Below are positions 28,574 through 36,797 of a DNA stretch of 64,000 nucleotides, one piece after another. The stretch covers positions 451,469-515,468 of the forward strand of contig NZ_SMMA01000066.1 of assembly GCF_009711345.1 (NCBI RefSeq). The letters run 5' to 3'. Positions within the stretch are counted from its first letter, which is position 1, and every line of letters begins with the position of its first letter. The stretch is from Pseudovibrio flavus (lineage in GTDB: Bacteria; Pseudomonadota; Alphaproteobacteria; Rhizobiales; Stappiaceae). Position numbers and translations under genes: made by a program. Below the pieces are notes generated by a model. The model saw nothing but the letters and a program-made list of their open reading frames with translations. It searched no databases and was not told where the DNA came from.

Positions 28574-29101
28574 ATGACGCTCTACCGTTTGGGGGATAAA
28601 GCCCCGTGCCTTCCTGAAAGCGGGAACTGTTTCATCGCTCCCAATGCCAGTGTGATTGGCGATATCTTGATCGAAGAAGACGCAAGCGTCTGGTTCGGTG
28701 CCGTTCTGCGCGGTGATAACGAGCGCATTACAGTTGGGCGCCGTTCCAATATTCAAGACGGATGCGTTCTTCACACTGATATGGGCTTTCCTTTAGAGAT
28801 CGGTGAGGATGTAACCGTGGGCCATCAGGCCATCTTGCATGGCTGTAAGGTTGCCAGTGGAACGTTGGTGGGAATGGGCGCAACCATTCTCAATGGCGCA
28901 GAGATCGGCTCTAACTGCATTATCGGTGCGAATGCCTTGGTACCTGAAGGCAAAAAAATTCCCGACAACTCCCTAGTGGTTGGAGTGCCGGGTCAGGTTG
29001 TTCGCCAGTTGGATGAGGCAACCGCGAAGAAGTTGAAGGCTTCTGCTGATGGCTATGTCAACAACGGCCGCCGTTATCGTGAAGGGCTTGTTGAACTGTA
29101 A
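28574..29101 (+). CDS. Gamma-carbonic-anhydrase-like hexapeptide protein
   Basis: A 175-residue left-handed beta-helix protein of the gamma-CA/PaaY/YrdA group. The three zinc-binding His are recognisable in VLHTD, VGHQA and ILHGC. Hexapeptide turns run from [21 protein letters not shown] to the end of the helix, followed by a C-terminal helix. Bacterial members are trimers; activity as carbonic anhydrase is often weak or unproven. GAGGAGA lies upstream of the ATG. Confidence 0.9.
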   Translation: MTLYRLGDKAPCLPESGNCFIAPNASVIGDILIEEDASVWFGAVLRGDNERITVGRRSNIQDGCVLHTDMGFPLEIGEDVTVGHQAILHGCKVASGTLVGMGATILNGAEIGSNCIIGANALVPEGKKIPDNSLVVGVPGQVVRQLDEATAKKLKASADGYVNNGRRYREGLVEL

Positions 29102-29148
29102 GGCAATAACGGCGTTCGTGGATATTGGTTCGCGGGCGCTAGCCCTGC

Positions 29149-29775
29149 CTAGTTGGAAATACTCGCAACTGTGGTGACGCGGCGGTCAGAGATTGCAGTC
29201 CAAGCGGCTGCATGTCTGCTGGATTGGCGCTTCACAAACCGGTAGGGCGTAGAATACCAAGGAAGAATAACGCTCATCTGGTTGTCGAGAATGAGATCAC
29301 CCTGATCCGTGCGCACGCTAAGAACTGCATGGCCGGCGTTATTGGTGTCTTTTACCACGGTAATAAGAAGCGCACTTGCCGGCCAGCCGCGTGAGATCAA
29401 AACGCGCTGTTTTTCGAGAACATACTCCTCGCAATCACCTGCGCCTTGAGTTGGGTAGGTCCAATACTCCGCCATGCCGAAGAGGTCGTCATCAGTCATC
29501 GGCTGAACGCGAGCATTCACGTCTGCATTGACCTGCAATAGCTCATTCCAGCGCTCTTGCGTGAGTTTGACGACAAGCGGTGTGTTCGTTCCATAGTTAC
29601 AGCTTTGGGGATTGCTCGCGCAGAATGAGACGTGGCCCATTGGTGCCGCGGTTTCCCCCAGTACAGGCATAAACGGACCTAATGTTTGGTCTGCCTGCGA
29701 AATACCCGTGAATGCGAGTAGTGATAAAGTAAAACTACCTATTACGGATAAAAATGTTTTCTTCATAGTAGCCAT
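29149..29775 (-). CDS. Secreted transglutaminase-like cysteine protease (BTLCP)
   Basis: A 208-residue exported protein with a signal peptide (about 1-28). The catalytic triad of the bacterial transglutaminase-like cysteine proteinase family is visible: Cys in GDCEEYVLEK, His in AGHAVLSV and Asp in ILDNQM. These enzymes are often linked to processing of surface adhesins controlled by c-di-GMP (LapG is the best-known relative), but no LapD/LapA-like neighbour is present here. I use the second ATG (MATMKK), which has GGAGGG at the right distance, instead of one 4 codons upstream. Confidence 0.88.
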   Translation of the reverse strand: MATMKKTFLSVIGSFTLSLLAFTGISQADQTLGPFMPVLGETAAPMGHVSFCASNPQSCNYGTNTPLVVKLTQERWNELLQVNADVNARVQPMTDDDLFGMAEYWTYPTQGAGDCEEYVLEKQRVLISRGWPASALLITVVKDTNNAGHAVLSVRTDQGDLILDNQMSVILPWYSTPYRFVKRQSSRHAAAWTAISDRRVTTVASISN

Positions 29776-30178
29776 AACGCCCTCCAACTACCTTGAGGGT
29801 CACTATGACTCTATGGATTTTCTTTCCGTATAAAGTCAACTGGTTGTTTTTACTTATATTTTAGATGTATTTGAAGTAAGTTTTATTTTAATTTGAAATA
29901 CATTTGATGTGAGTTTGAATAAAATTTTATGCAAATTTTCAAGCTACCGAACGCACTCAAGGATTTAGGCGCGCAGCAGTTCATTGCACGAGTGATTTTC
30001 GGGGTTTTAGGCGGCACGAGGCATCGCGGGGAGCGAGAATGCTCCGCGAATTTTATTGGTGTAAATGCCTATTAATTTCTGCAGGTAACGCGATCTGGGC
30101 GCGTAGAGACGGGCATGACGGCTTTTTAGCCGTCAATTTTAACTGGTAGGTCTCGGGATTTCGAGAATCAAAAAGCGA
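29776..30178. other. AT-rich intergenic region with repeats and a hairpin
   Basis: About 400 bases without a gene. Near the protease start lie two imperfect direct repeats of ATTTGAnGTnAGTTT (29869-29883 and 29902-29916, 33 nt apart). Further on, GACGGCT-TTT-TAGCCGTC (30117-30134) followed by AATTTT could be a forward-strand terminator, and a bulged stem around CGCGGGGAGC/GCTCCGCG lies at about 30027-30051. No forward gene precedes this terminator, so a small RNA is possible. Confidence 0.4.
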
Positions 30179-30808
30179 TCAGGATTCGCCTTGAGTGATG
30201 TGCTGTTCCAATACGGAGCGGTTCTGTACGACGGCAAATTCCACTGCGATACCATCTTCTGTATGGCGGATCACGCGGGCGCGCATCTTGCCGATAGCAA
30301 TGGATAGACCGAGGGCAGGGCGTACGTCTGTCTTAAGCGCTGCACCAGACAGTGACACGTCGATGATCTTGCACTTGTATTCGCGCTTGTCGTCGAGGGT
30401 GATGGTCGTGAATGGGTTTTGCGGAACGAAGCGCTCGTGACGACGGTCTTCCGGAAGGTTCAGTCTGTCTCTGTTCGCCAGCCATGTGAGTATGGAGGCG
30501 AGCTTGTCGCGCTTTCTAGCGGTGGCCCGAATGTCGATTGCGAAGCCGCCGTCGATATGGCGTGCAATGGAACCTTCAATACGGCCAACGTGATCGATAT
30601 AGGCAATCACCCGTTCGCCGATGGTGCCGGTGACTGGCGCAATGAGTGCCGCGCCACCGGGAGACATATTGATGATCTGGCATGGATACTCACGCCGATC
30701 TTCCAGCATGAAGCGCCCAAGAACGTTTACATCAACACGCGAGAACCGGCGTTTATCCGGTTCTCGTTCAGCTATTTTTTTTAAGAGGGCAGCGTGACGG
30801 CTCGCCAT
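30179..30808 (-). CDS. Tandem PilZ-domain protein
   Basis: A 209-residue protein with two PilZ domains. The first has RRFSRVDVN with NMSPGGAAL; the second RRHERFVPQN with DVSLSGAAL. Both keep the RxxxR and (D/N)xSxxG signatures that bind c-di-GMP, so both may be active sensors. It is a likely c-di-GMP effector; the large GGDEF-EAL protein at about 12-14 kb could feed it, though that is inference. A TTG 22 codons upstream lacks a ribosome site, so I use the ATG of MASRHAALL. A near-CtrA pair lies upstream (30877-30890). Confidence 0.88.
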   Translation of the reverse strand: MASRHAALLKKIAEREPDKRRFSRVDVNVLGRFMLEDRREYPCQIINMSPGGAALIAPVTGTIGERVIAYIDHVGRIEGSIARHIDGGFAIDIRATARKRDKLASILTWLANRDRLNLPEDRRHERFVPQNPFTTITLDDKREYKCKIIDVSLSGAALKTDVRPALGLSIAIGKMRARVIRHTEDGIAVEFAVVQNRSVLEQHITQGES

Positions 30809-30909
30809 ATAAACCTGTCCGACTCGTTGGTAACCTGCAGAAACCTGTTTGGTTAGCAAACGGTAGGTAGACAAGGTTAATATATGGTAATTTTACCTAA
30901 GGAGATATT

Positions 30910-31602
30910 TCAGCTTCTGCCACCTTGAATAATTCTCAGGTGTGGAGCCCGCGCTACGACTGACGCTCCCTGAGGTAAAGGTGGCAGTTTTGGCTTTAGA
31001 AGCGAGCTACCAAGTTGCGGCTGCGAACGCAGTGGACGACGGGCTGACTGCGATTGCGGGCGGCCGATATGGTACACTTCCAGCGGCTCATCCTTATACA
31101 TAATGTCTTCGTCAGGCCAGATGAGTCGAAGTCCGGTAATGCTCTGGGAGACGATCGGGTGCACGCCCAGCCAGTAAGGACGCTGCATAGGTACTGCGCA
31201 TCCAAGAATACGGGTACAACCTTCACCGCGCACTTTTACAGGCAGAAGAAGCATCTCCATGTCTAGCGTGTGACCTTGGTCGTTCCGGCATGTAATGCCC
31301 ACCACAGAGGCGGCCGCGTCTTGCGTGACAGTTGCCAGCATCGAGAGCATCGCCTCACGGTCTTGATGAGACCACGGACTTAGGAAATCCCTGCCTTTTA
31401 GCTCTCTACAGTGAATCGAACAGAGCCGTGTTCCTGCCAGCCGATAGCGAAAATTGGCAGGCTGGCGAACTTCCAGAATGAAAGTATCCCCAAGAACCGT
31501 CTTAATCGCCGAGGGCTGAATATCGCCTCGTTCGGGAGCGGATCGCGTTGCGCGGATCTCATCCCAATATTCAAAAAGAGTACGCGTGGCTCCGTGCTTC
31601 AT
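30910..31602 (-). CDS. PAS_5-domain protein
   Basis: A 230-residue soluble protein. Residues about 1-160 match the PAS_5 family of Rhizobiales: LFEYWDEIRATRSAPERGDIQPSAI, LGDTFILEV, FRYRLAGTRLCSIHCRELKGRDF and the later MLLLPV strand. The C-terminal 70 residues are Pro/Arg/Ser-rich and probably disordered. No output domain is present, so it probably acts through protein contacts; several relatives are tied to cell-cycle or envelope control. A CtrA-type box lies about 150 nt upstream of its start. Confidence 0.85.
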   Translation of the reverse strand: MKHGATRTLFEYWDEIRATRSAPERGDIQPSAIKTVLGDTFILEVRQPANFRYRLAGTRLCSIHCRELKGRDFLSPWSHQDREAMLSMLATVTQDAAASVVGITCRNDQGHTLDMEMLLLPVKVRGEGCTRILGCAVPMQRPYWLGVHPIVSQSITGLRLIWPDEDIMYKDEPLEVYHIGRPQSQSARRPLRSQPQLGSSLLKPKLPPLPQGASVVARAPHLRIIQGGRS

Positions 31603-31752
31603 TGCTTTACCCTCTACCCCCTCTGGTAGTTAACCGCTCCTTGGCGGACCATCCAGAAGGCAGTGTCCCGTTTAAGGACAATCTTAACTATCCGCCTGTC
31701 TACAGGGGTTACTACGCAGTTCGCGTGCCAGTTTACGCATGGGATGCGGGAA

Positions 31753-31767
31753 TTAACGTATTATTAA
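31753..31767. promoter_or_regulatory. CtrA-type box, TTAA-N7-TTAA
   Basis: An exact TTAA-CGTATTA-TTAA, the full consensus for the alphaproteobacterial cell-cycle regulator CtrA, with a third TTAA 2 nt further on. It lies between the PAS_5 gene (reverse) and the rhomboid gene (forward), nearer the former. Confidence 0.55.
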
Positions 31768-31792
31768 GGTTAATAAATCGTAACGGTTGTAG

Positions 31793-31893
31793 ATTCAATT
31801 TTATTCGAGCACATTGAATTTACTTCAACTGCCCGAATTGATTTGGGACACCTTTTTGAGTTTGATCGTCAAAATTCAATGTCATAATTGAAT
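31793..31893. promoter_or_regulatory. Paired ATTCAAT/ATTGAAT inverted repeats
   Basis: Two inverted pairs of the same half-site: ATTCAAT-N13-ATTGAAT (31793-31819) and ATTCAAT-N6-ATTGAAT (31874-31893). The inner pair spans a CATAAT that could be a -10 element with TTGATC 15-16 nt upstream. This arrangement suggests a regulator binding site over a forward promoter. Confidence 0.4.
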
Positions 31894-31968
31894 GGATAAG
31901 GGGAGGCGATCATTTCTACGGCCGCTCGTGAGCGCTTTAACAGCAGCTTCGAGCGGCCTTTCTTTTTT
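31894..31968 (+). ncRNA. Candidate small RNA with strong terminator
   Basis: A textbook forward intrinsic terminator (GGCCGCTCG at 31920-31928 pairing with CGAGCGGCC at 31950-31958, then TTTCTTTTTT) with no forward gene upstream. The nearest upstream gene, PAS_5, runs the other way. A possible promoter lies just before 31894. The inferred transcript would be about 75 nt and open with an unpaired purine-rich AAGGGGAGG. A 30-codon frame from 31892 would run through the stem, so a tiny protein is the alternative. Confidence 0.4.
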
Positions 31969-32089
31969 CACAATACAATTTTAAAGGGTGTGATACCTTT
32001 TCAGCGAGATCGTTTAACTTGAGGTTTTTTGGCTTTTGGCTTAGGCGATTTGTTCCATCCCAGAACTCAAGTGCACCAAGGCGTCCAGA

Positions 32090-32833
32090 ATGTACCAGAA
32101 CGAGACACCAAAAAGTGAGCCTGTCTTTAACTTGCCTACGGTGATCGTAGCGCTTGGTCTTATTCTCGTTGCTGTTCATTTGGTACGCACGTATCTGCTG
32201 ACCATGCAGCAGGACTTTTTGGGGCTGCTGTTGTTTGCTTTTTGGCCGGTTCGCTATGTGGAGCATGAGATTGTCTCTATGGCATGGCCGGGCGGGGACA
32301 TCACCAAGATCAGCAGCTTTCTGAGCTACTGCTTCCTGCACGGTGGCTTTAACCACCTGTTCTTCAATGTCATTTGGATGGCGGCCTTTGGTACAGCGCT
32401 GGCCCGTCGTTTTGGTACTGCGCGCTTTCTCATCTTCTCGGCAATTTGTGGCGTTGCTGGTGCAGCTGCCCACCTTGCGGCGTATTGGGGCGACAGCGCC
32501 CCTCTTATTGGCGCGTCTGCTGCGATTTCAGGCCAGATGTCAGGCTCTATCCGCTTCGTATTCGAAATGGGTGGCCCGCTTGGTGCATTTAGAAGCGGTA
32601 GTCCGCATGCCTACAATGTTCCGGCCAGCCCATTGGTGGAATCTTTCTCCAATCCGCAGGTTCTAGGTTTTGTCGCTGTTTGGTTCGGCATCAACCTGCT
32701 GTTTGGCCTGTGGTCCGCGCCGCTTGCGGGTGAGGGTGCCAACATCGCTTGGCAAGCCCACGTTGGCGGCTTTGTAGCAGGCCTCATTCTTTTCCGCTTC
32801 TTTGATCCGGTGAAGCGTTACCACCCGCAATAA
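32090..32833 (+). CDS. Rhomboid-family intramembrane serine protease
   Basis: A 247-residue membrane protein with six or more hydrophobic helices. The rhomboid features are HGGFNHLFFNVIWM (conserved His and Asn in TM2), the serine motif GASAAISG (catalytic Ser in GASA) and WQAHVGGFVAG with the catalytic His. Active rhomboids cleave membrane-anchored substrates within the bilayer; the substrate is unknown. The insertion of about 60 residues between the Ser helix and the His helix contains GGPLGAFRSGSPHAYN, which is longer than in the minimal core. It stands just upstream of the CBS-domain gene. Confidence 0.9.
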   Translation: MYQNETPKSEPVFNLPTVIVALGLILVAVHLVRTYLLTMQQDFLGLLLFAFWPVRYVEHEIVSMAWPGGDITKISSFLSYCFLHGGFNHLFFNVIWMAAFGTALARRFGTARFLIFSAICGVAGAAAHLAAYWGDSAPLIGASAAISGQMSGSIRFVFEMGGPLGAFRSGSPHAYNVPASPLVESFSNPQVLGFVAVWFGINLLFGLWSAPLAGEGANIAWQAHVGGFVAGLILFRFFDPVKRYHPQ

Positions 32834-32961
32834 GCTGCTTGTTTGCAACGTTTTCGCTCTATTTCATCTCTCGGGTTTGCAAGCTCAGTATTTTTCGTCA
32901 TCATAGCGAGATCAAAAATTCACAGCGACAGCTTGTTTTGCTGAAAACTGGGAGGAATGTG

Positions 32962-33393
32962 ATGACGGTTTCTGCGGTGCTTGGTGCCAAGGGGCGAGAC
33001 GTTTTGACAAAGCCGGCTACAGAGCGCGTTGGCGACATTTGTAGCGAGCTTACAGAGCGGAAAATTGGTGCGATTGTAATCTGCGACAGCCCGGGTGTTA
33101 TTGCCGGTATCGTTTCTGAGCGTGATATTGTTCGGGCAGTAGCAACGTCTGGCGCCTCTGTGCTTGAGCAGGAGGTCTCCACCATCATGACCAAGGAGGT
33201 CGTGACCTGCACTGAAGGGGAAACCATTACCGCAGTAATGGCGAAGATGACACAAGGCCGCTTCCGTCACATGCCTGTTGTTAAGGATGGAAAGCTGGAA
33301 GGCATTATCTCCATCGGCGACGTGGTTAAGCACCGTATTGCTGAAGTCGAGCATGAAGCCGAGTTGCTTAAAGCCTACATTCACGCAAGCTAA
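32962..33393 (+). CDS. Tandem CBS-domain protein
   Basis: A 143-residue protein made of two CBS domains: GDICSELTERKIGAIVI...GIVSERDIVRAVA and IMTKEVVTCTEGETITAVM...GRFRHMPVVKDGKLEGIISIGDVV. It probably binds adenine nucleotides as a stand-alone energy sensor. I start at the ATG with GGAGGA exactly upstream; an earlier frame start at 32839 adds a sequence with no domain. The adjoining patatin gene is convergent. Confidence 0.92.
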   Translation: MTVSAVLGAKGRDVLTKPATERVGDICSELTERKIGAIVICDSPGVIAGIVSERDIVRAVATSGASVLEQEVSTIMTKEVVTCTEGETITAVMAKMTQGRFRHMPVVKDGKLEGIISIGDVVKHRIAEVEHEAELLKAYIHAS

Positions 33394-33401
33394 CGCATTT
33401 T

Positions 33402-33440
33402 CTGGCAGGCTTTTTTGCGGCCTGCCAGCTCTTCTCTTTC
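33402..33440. terminator. Intrinsic terminator after CBS-domain gene
   Basis: Perfect stem CTGGCAGG / CCTGCCAG with a T-rich loop and a T-rich tail, between the convergent CBS and patatin genes. Confidence 0.75.
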
Positions 33441-33444
33441 ATCG

Positions 33445-34443
33445 TTACGTCGGCAGGCTGTCTATATGCAGCTGGATATCGTCAATCGCCTTGATTGCTG
33501 ACTGGTAGCCGATTTCAATTGCTTCCTCAGCGCGGTGAAAATCAAACAATCCCAAATGACCGAGCCTCAAAGACAGGATGCTGTCTGGCGGATCGCCTGC
33601 CAGGCGTGAGCGGCCGATACGGTCTTGGATGATGTTGTAGCTTTCCATCATCACGCCGGAAATACCCGGAAGGCTGCCTGACTTGCGGCCAAAGAACTGG
33701 CGTCTCAAAATACGGCTTACCGGACCACCGAATGTGGCATCTAGTTTGTTTTCCAAATCAGGAAGCATGTCCGGCGGGGCAGGTGGTAGTTCATGAACCA
33801 CCGTGGTTCCTCTGCCGAAATTGTCCGAGTTCAGGTTCACCGCGAGAACTATGCGTGCTCCAAGGGCTCTACAAACAGAGACGGGTATAGGGTTTACCAG
33901 TGCCCCATCAACCAGCCAGCGGCCGCCTAGGCGCACGGGCTCGAATACGCCGGGCAGTGCGTAGGAACAGCGCAGAGCGTGGGAGAGTGAACCCGATTTG
34001 ATCCAGATTTCATGACCGGTGCCAAGCTCAGTAGAGACGGCTGCGAAGGGGCGACTGAGTTGTTCAATCTGGGTGTCGCCTAAATGGCGAATGAGCAGGT
34101 CGGAGAGCTTTCTACCTGTAATCAAGCCTGAGCCGCCGAACGAAAAGTCCATCAACCCGAATATCTTGCGCTTCGATAGGCCGGTGGCAAAGTCTGCCAA
34201 GTCATCCAGTTTGTCTGCGAGGTAACAGCCGCCGACAACAGCGCCGATTGAGGTGCCGCATACAATATCCGGTTCGATACCGCTTTCTGAAAGAGCCCTG
34301 AGAACGCCAATATGCGCCCAGCCACGCGCAGCACCGCCCCCTAGAGCCACGCCAAATGTGGGCTTGAAGTTTTGGGGCGGCTCTTCCTCTTCGGGAGTTT
34401 GGCTTTGTTTACCTGATGGCCAGAGCGGTATGTTTGCAAGCAC
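33445..34443 (-). CDS. Patatin-like phospholipase (RssA-type)
   Basis: A 332-residue patatin-domain protein. The oxyanion motif GGGAARGWAHIG is at about 35-46, the nucleophile Ser in GTSIG at about 63-67, and the catalytic Asp in DGALVNPIPV, so the Ser-Asp dyad is intact. It likely hydrolyses acyl lipids, as for RssA/YchK relatives. The start is GTG without a clear ribosome site. A well-placed ATG (34466-34468, GAGGAG upstream) begins a 19-codon frame that overlaps this start in another phase. It follows hisI on the same strand after about 100 nt. Confidence 0.88.
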   Translation of the reverse strand: MLANIPLWPSGKQSQTPEEEEPPQNFKPTFGVALGGGAARGWAHIGVLRALSESGIEPDIVCGTSIGAVVGGCYLADKLDDLADFATGLSKRKIFGLMDFSFGGSGLITGRKLSDLLIRHLGDTQIEQLSRPFAAVSTELGTGHEIWIKSGSLSHALRCSYALPGVFEPVRLGGRWLVDGALVNPIPVSVCRALGARIVLAVNLNSDNFGRGTTVVHELPPAPPDMLPDLENKLDATFGGPVSRILRRQFFGRKSGSLPGISGVMMESYNIIQDRIGRSRLAGDPPDSILSLRLGHLGLFDFHRAEEAIEIGYQSAIKAIDDIQLHIDSLPT

Positions 34444-34541
34444 AGAAGATGTCCTGTTTCTTGGTCATGGGGCTCCTCTATATTAGACGCCTTAAAGACC
34501 AAAAAAAACCTAAACAAGCTTCTTCGTGTACCGCGAAAACT

Positions 34542-35003
34542 CTAGGACGTTTTACCGTAGACTTCTGCAGGGTCGTAGACAGGTGCGTCTTCGGCGAAAG
34601 TCAAAGTGATGGAACCGTCTTCGTTTTTCTCAATTTTTCTATAAAAACAAGAGCGATAGCCCACGTGGCAGGTTGCGCCGTTACCTTCAACGCTCACACG
34701 TAGCCAAATAGCATCCTGATCGCAGTCAGTGCGGATTTCGCGCACTTTCTGCACCTGACCAGAAGTGCCACCTTTCTTCCAGTATTCCTGACGCGAACGG
34801 CTCCAATACCATGCTTCGCCGCTTTCAATGGTGCGAAGCAGGCTCTCTTCGTTCATGTAACCAACCATTAGCAGCTCACCGCTGTCATAGTCGCTGACAG
34901 CGGCCGCGATCAGGCCGTTACTATCGAATTTCGGGGCAAGGCCAGAGCCGAGCTCGATTGCTTTTTTGTCCGAACGCTCGGCAAACTGGGTATTGGTAGA
35001 CAT
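34542..35003 (-). CDS. hisI: Phosphoribosyl-AMP cyclohydrolase
   Basis: Opens the adenine ring of phosphoribosyl-AMP in the third step of histidine synthesis. The 153-residue protein carries the single HisI domain without the HisE part. Signature segments are ESGEAWYWSRSRQEYWKKG, the zinc/magnesium motif DCDQDAIWLRV and GATCHVGYRSCFYR with its Cys ligands. It lies 29 nt downstream of folE on the same strand, as in many Rhizobiales, so the two are probably co-transcribed. No clear ribosome site was found. Confidence 0.95.
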   Translation of the reverse strand: MSTNTQFAERSDKKAIELGSGLAPKFDSNGLIAAAVSDYDSGELLMVGYMNEESLLRTIESGEAWYWSRSRQEYWKKGGTSGQVQKVREIRTDCDQDAIWLRVSVEGNGATCHVGYRSCFYRKIEKNEDGSITLTFAEDAPVYDPAEVYGKTS

Positions 35004-35032
35004 TTGAAATCAATAACTGCAGAGAAAATCGT

Positions 35033-35662
35033 TTAGGCGCGAACAAGGGTCATAAAGCGAGCCTGCTCGGCCGGATCTTTAAATACGCCGGTGAAGCGGT
35101 TTGTGATGGTGCTCACGCCGGTTTTCTGGATACCGCGCATCGCCATGCACATATGCTCGGCCTCAATCATCAACGCCACGCCTTTTGGTGCAAGCACTTC
35201 TGTGATTGTGTCGATGACCTGCGCCGTCATGTTTTCCTGCGTCTGTAAACGCTTTGCGTAGATATCGACAACACGCGCAAGCTTAGAAAGGCCAACCACT
35301 TTACCGTCCGGATAGTAGGCAATATGAGCCTTACCAGTGAACGGCAGAACGTGATGTTCACAGAAGGAAGTGAAGGCGATATCGCGAAGTAGAACGATAT
35401 CATCGTAGCCGCCGACCTCTTCAAAGGTCCGCTCTAGATGTTCGCGCGGGTCTTCACGATAGCCGGAGAAGAGATCTTCAAACGCCTTGACCATTCGCTT
35501 CGGCGTTTCAACCAGACCCTCTCTTTCAATATCGTCACCCGTCCACATAACCAGTGTGCGGGCTGCCGCTTCAGCTTCCTCGCGCGTCGGGCGTTGAGTA
35601 GACTGCTGGTCCAACGAAGTCTGGGGCGTTGAGTCACCAATTGTTCTGAGGACTGCGTCCAT
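35033..35662 (-). CDS. folE: GTP cyclohydrolase I
   Basis: Converts GTP to dihydroneopterin triphosphate for folate synthesis. The 209-residue protein has the zinc-binding [18 protein letters not shown], with the second Cys ligand in [11 protein letters not shown], and the conserved [23 protein letters not shown] use the ATG with GGAG about 9 nt upstream rather than a TTG 6 codons earlier. It heads the folE-hisI pair and diverges from the Fe-S scaffold gene. Confidence 0.96.
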   Translation of the reverse strand: MDAVLRTIGDSTPQTSLDQQSTQRPTREEAEAAARTLVMWTGDDIEREGLVETPKRMVKAFEDLFSGYREDPREHLERTFEEVGGYDDIVLLRDIAFTSFCEHHVLPFTGKAHIAYYPDGKVVGLSKLARVVDIYAKRLQTQENMTAQVIDTITEVLAPKGVALMIEAEHMCMAMRGIQKTGVSTITNRFTGVFKDPAEQARFMTLVRA

Positions 35663-35927
35663 ATTTAAAAACTCCAACAAAACGCGGCCAAGCCTTATTG
35701 GCTCTGATTATTTCATTATAGTGCGGCAGGTTACAACCCGGTTACCGCCAGATACCCACTTTTGGGGGGCTGATGGTTTACGAAGCACCGATCAAGCGGG
35801 ATCAGGGCTTTGCGGGTATGAACGCTTGTTATGGAGCCATGGTTGGCTTACATAAACTCTATCACTGGGAGCTATATATGGTAGTTCCCCGGCAGAATAA
35901 AGGCCCTTCCCGTAACAAGAGGGATCA

Positions 35928-36380
35928 ATGTTAGACGATATTTACAACACCAAGATACTGGAATACGCCGGAAATATTCCCCATCTTGGGCATCTGGAAA
36001 AACCGCAGGCCAGTGCTAAGGCTCATTCGCGCCTTTGTGGTTCTACCGTCAGCGTTGATGTTGTTTTGAATGAGGGAAAGGTTGCAGAATTTGCGCAGGA
36101 TGTGAAAGCTTGTGCGCTTGGGCAGGCCTCCGCTTCCATTCTTGGCCGCTCTGTAATCGGTGCTAGCATCGATGAGTTGGAACTGGCGCAGTCTCAGCTT
36201 AAATCAATGCTGAAAGACAATGGCCCAGTGCCAACGGGGCGCTTTGCCGATCTGGCATTTTTAGAGCCAGTGCGTGACTACAAAGCCCGCCATGCATCCA
36301 CCATGCTTGCATTTGATGCCGTTGTAGATGCCATTAGTCAGATTTCAGCGTCCCAAGATCGCGGCGAGCTTGTTGAATAA
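35928..36380 (+). CDS. IscU-like Fe-S cluster scaffold protein
   Basis: A 150-residue protein of the IscU/SufU N-like fold. Two of the cluster-ligand Cys are present, in SRLCGSTV (about 37) and KACALGQAS (about 62). The region of the third ligand (RDYKARHASTMLAF) has Ser in place of Cys, which seems usual for this alphaproteobacterial subgroup. It may serve as a scaffold or as a regulator of assembly. GAGGG precedes the ATG. The yidD gene follows after 5 nt, so the two are an operon. Confidence 0.85.
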   Translation: MLDDIYNTKILEYAGNIPHLGHLEKPQASAKAHSRLCGSTVSVDVVLNEGKVAEFAQDVKACALGQASASILGRSVIGASIDELELAQSQLKSMLKDNGPVPTGRFADLAFLEPVRDYKARHASTMLAFDAVVDAISQISASQDRGELVE

Positions 36381-36385
36381 AGCCG

Positions 36386-36766
36386 ATGTGCTTGAATTGT
36401 TATCTTAATTCCTCGCAGGTAAAGGCGGCTAGTACTCAGCCCCTAGGGCGAGTAACGCTCGGGGCGCGTGTTGGTATCGCGCTCATTTGGGTTTACCAGC
36501 ACTCTCTGTCTCTATTTGCTGGACGTGGATGTCGCTATGCGCCGACATGCTCTTACTACACAGCAGAAGCTATGCGTCGCTACGGCTTTTGGCGTGGAGG
36601 CTGGGTTGGACTTGCGCGCCTTATGCGCTGCGGACCATGGGGAGCAAGTGGTTTCGACCCTGTACCTGAGACACTGCCAGAAAAAGCACGCTGGTACATG
36701 CCATGGCGTTACGGGCAATGGGGCAGGGATCACATCGATAAAAGCACGCGGCTGGATCTGGACTGA
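36386..36766 (+). CDS. yidD: Membrane protein insertion efficiency factor YidD
   Basis: A 126-residue protein of the YidD family that assists YidC-dependent membrane protein insertion. The conserved core ARVGIALIWVYQHSLSLF, CRYAPTCSYYTAEAMRRYG and RLMRCGPWGASGFDPVP contains the family's three Cys. The N-terminal membrane-associated helix is present, and the first 25 residues are variable. Its start lies 5 nt after the Fe-S scaffold stop without a ribosome site, suggesting translational coupling. Confidence 0.93.
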   Translation: MCLNCYLNSSQVKAASTQPLGRVTLGARVGIALIWVYQHSLSLFAGRGCRYAPTCSYYTAEAMRRYGFWRGGWVGLARLMRCGPWGASGFDPVPETLPEKARWYMPWRYGQWGRDHIDKSTRLDLD

Positions 36767-36797
36767 TAACCGCGTGCCTGCGGATTAAAAGGACGTA

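Noticed and set aside
36742..36779. GCACGCGG / CCGCGTGC inverted repeat at the end of yidD as a terminator
   Set aside because: The loop is about 20 nt and no T-run follows on either side; not enough for an intrinsic terminator call.
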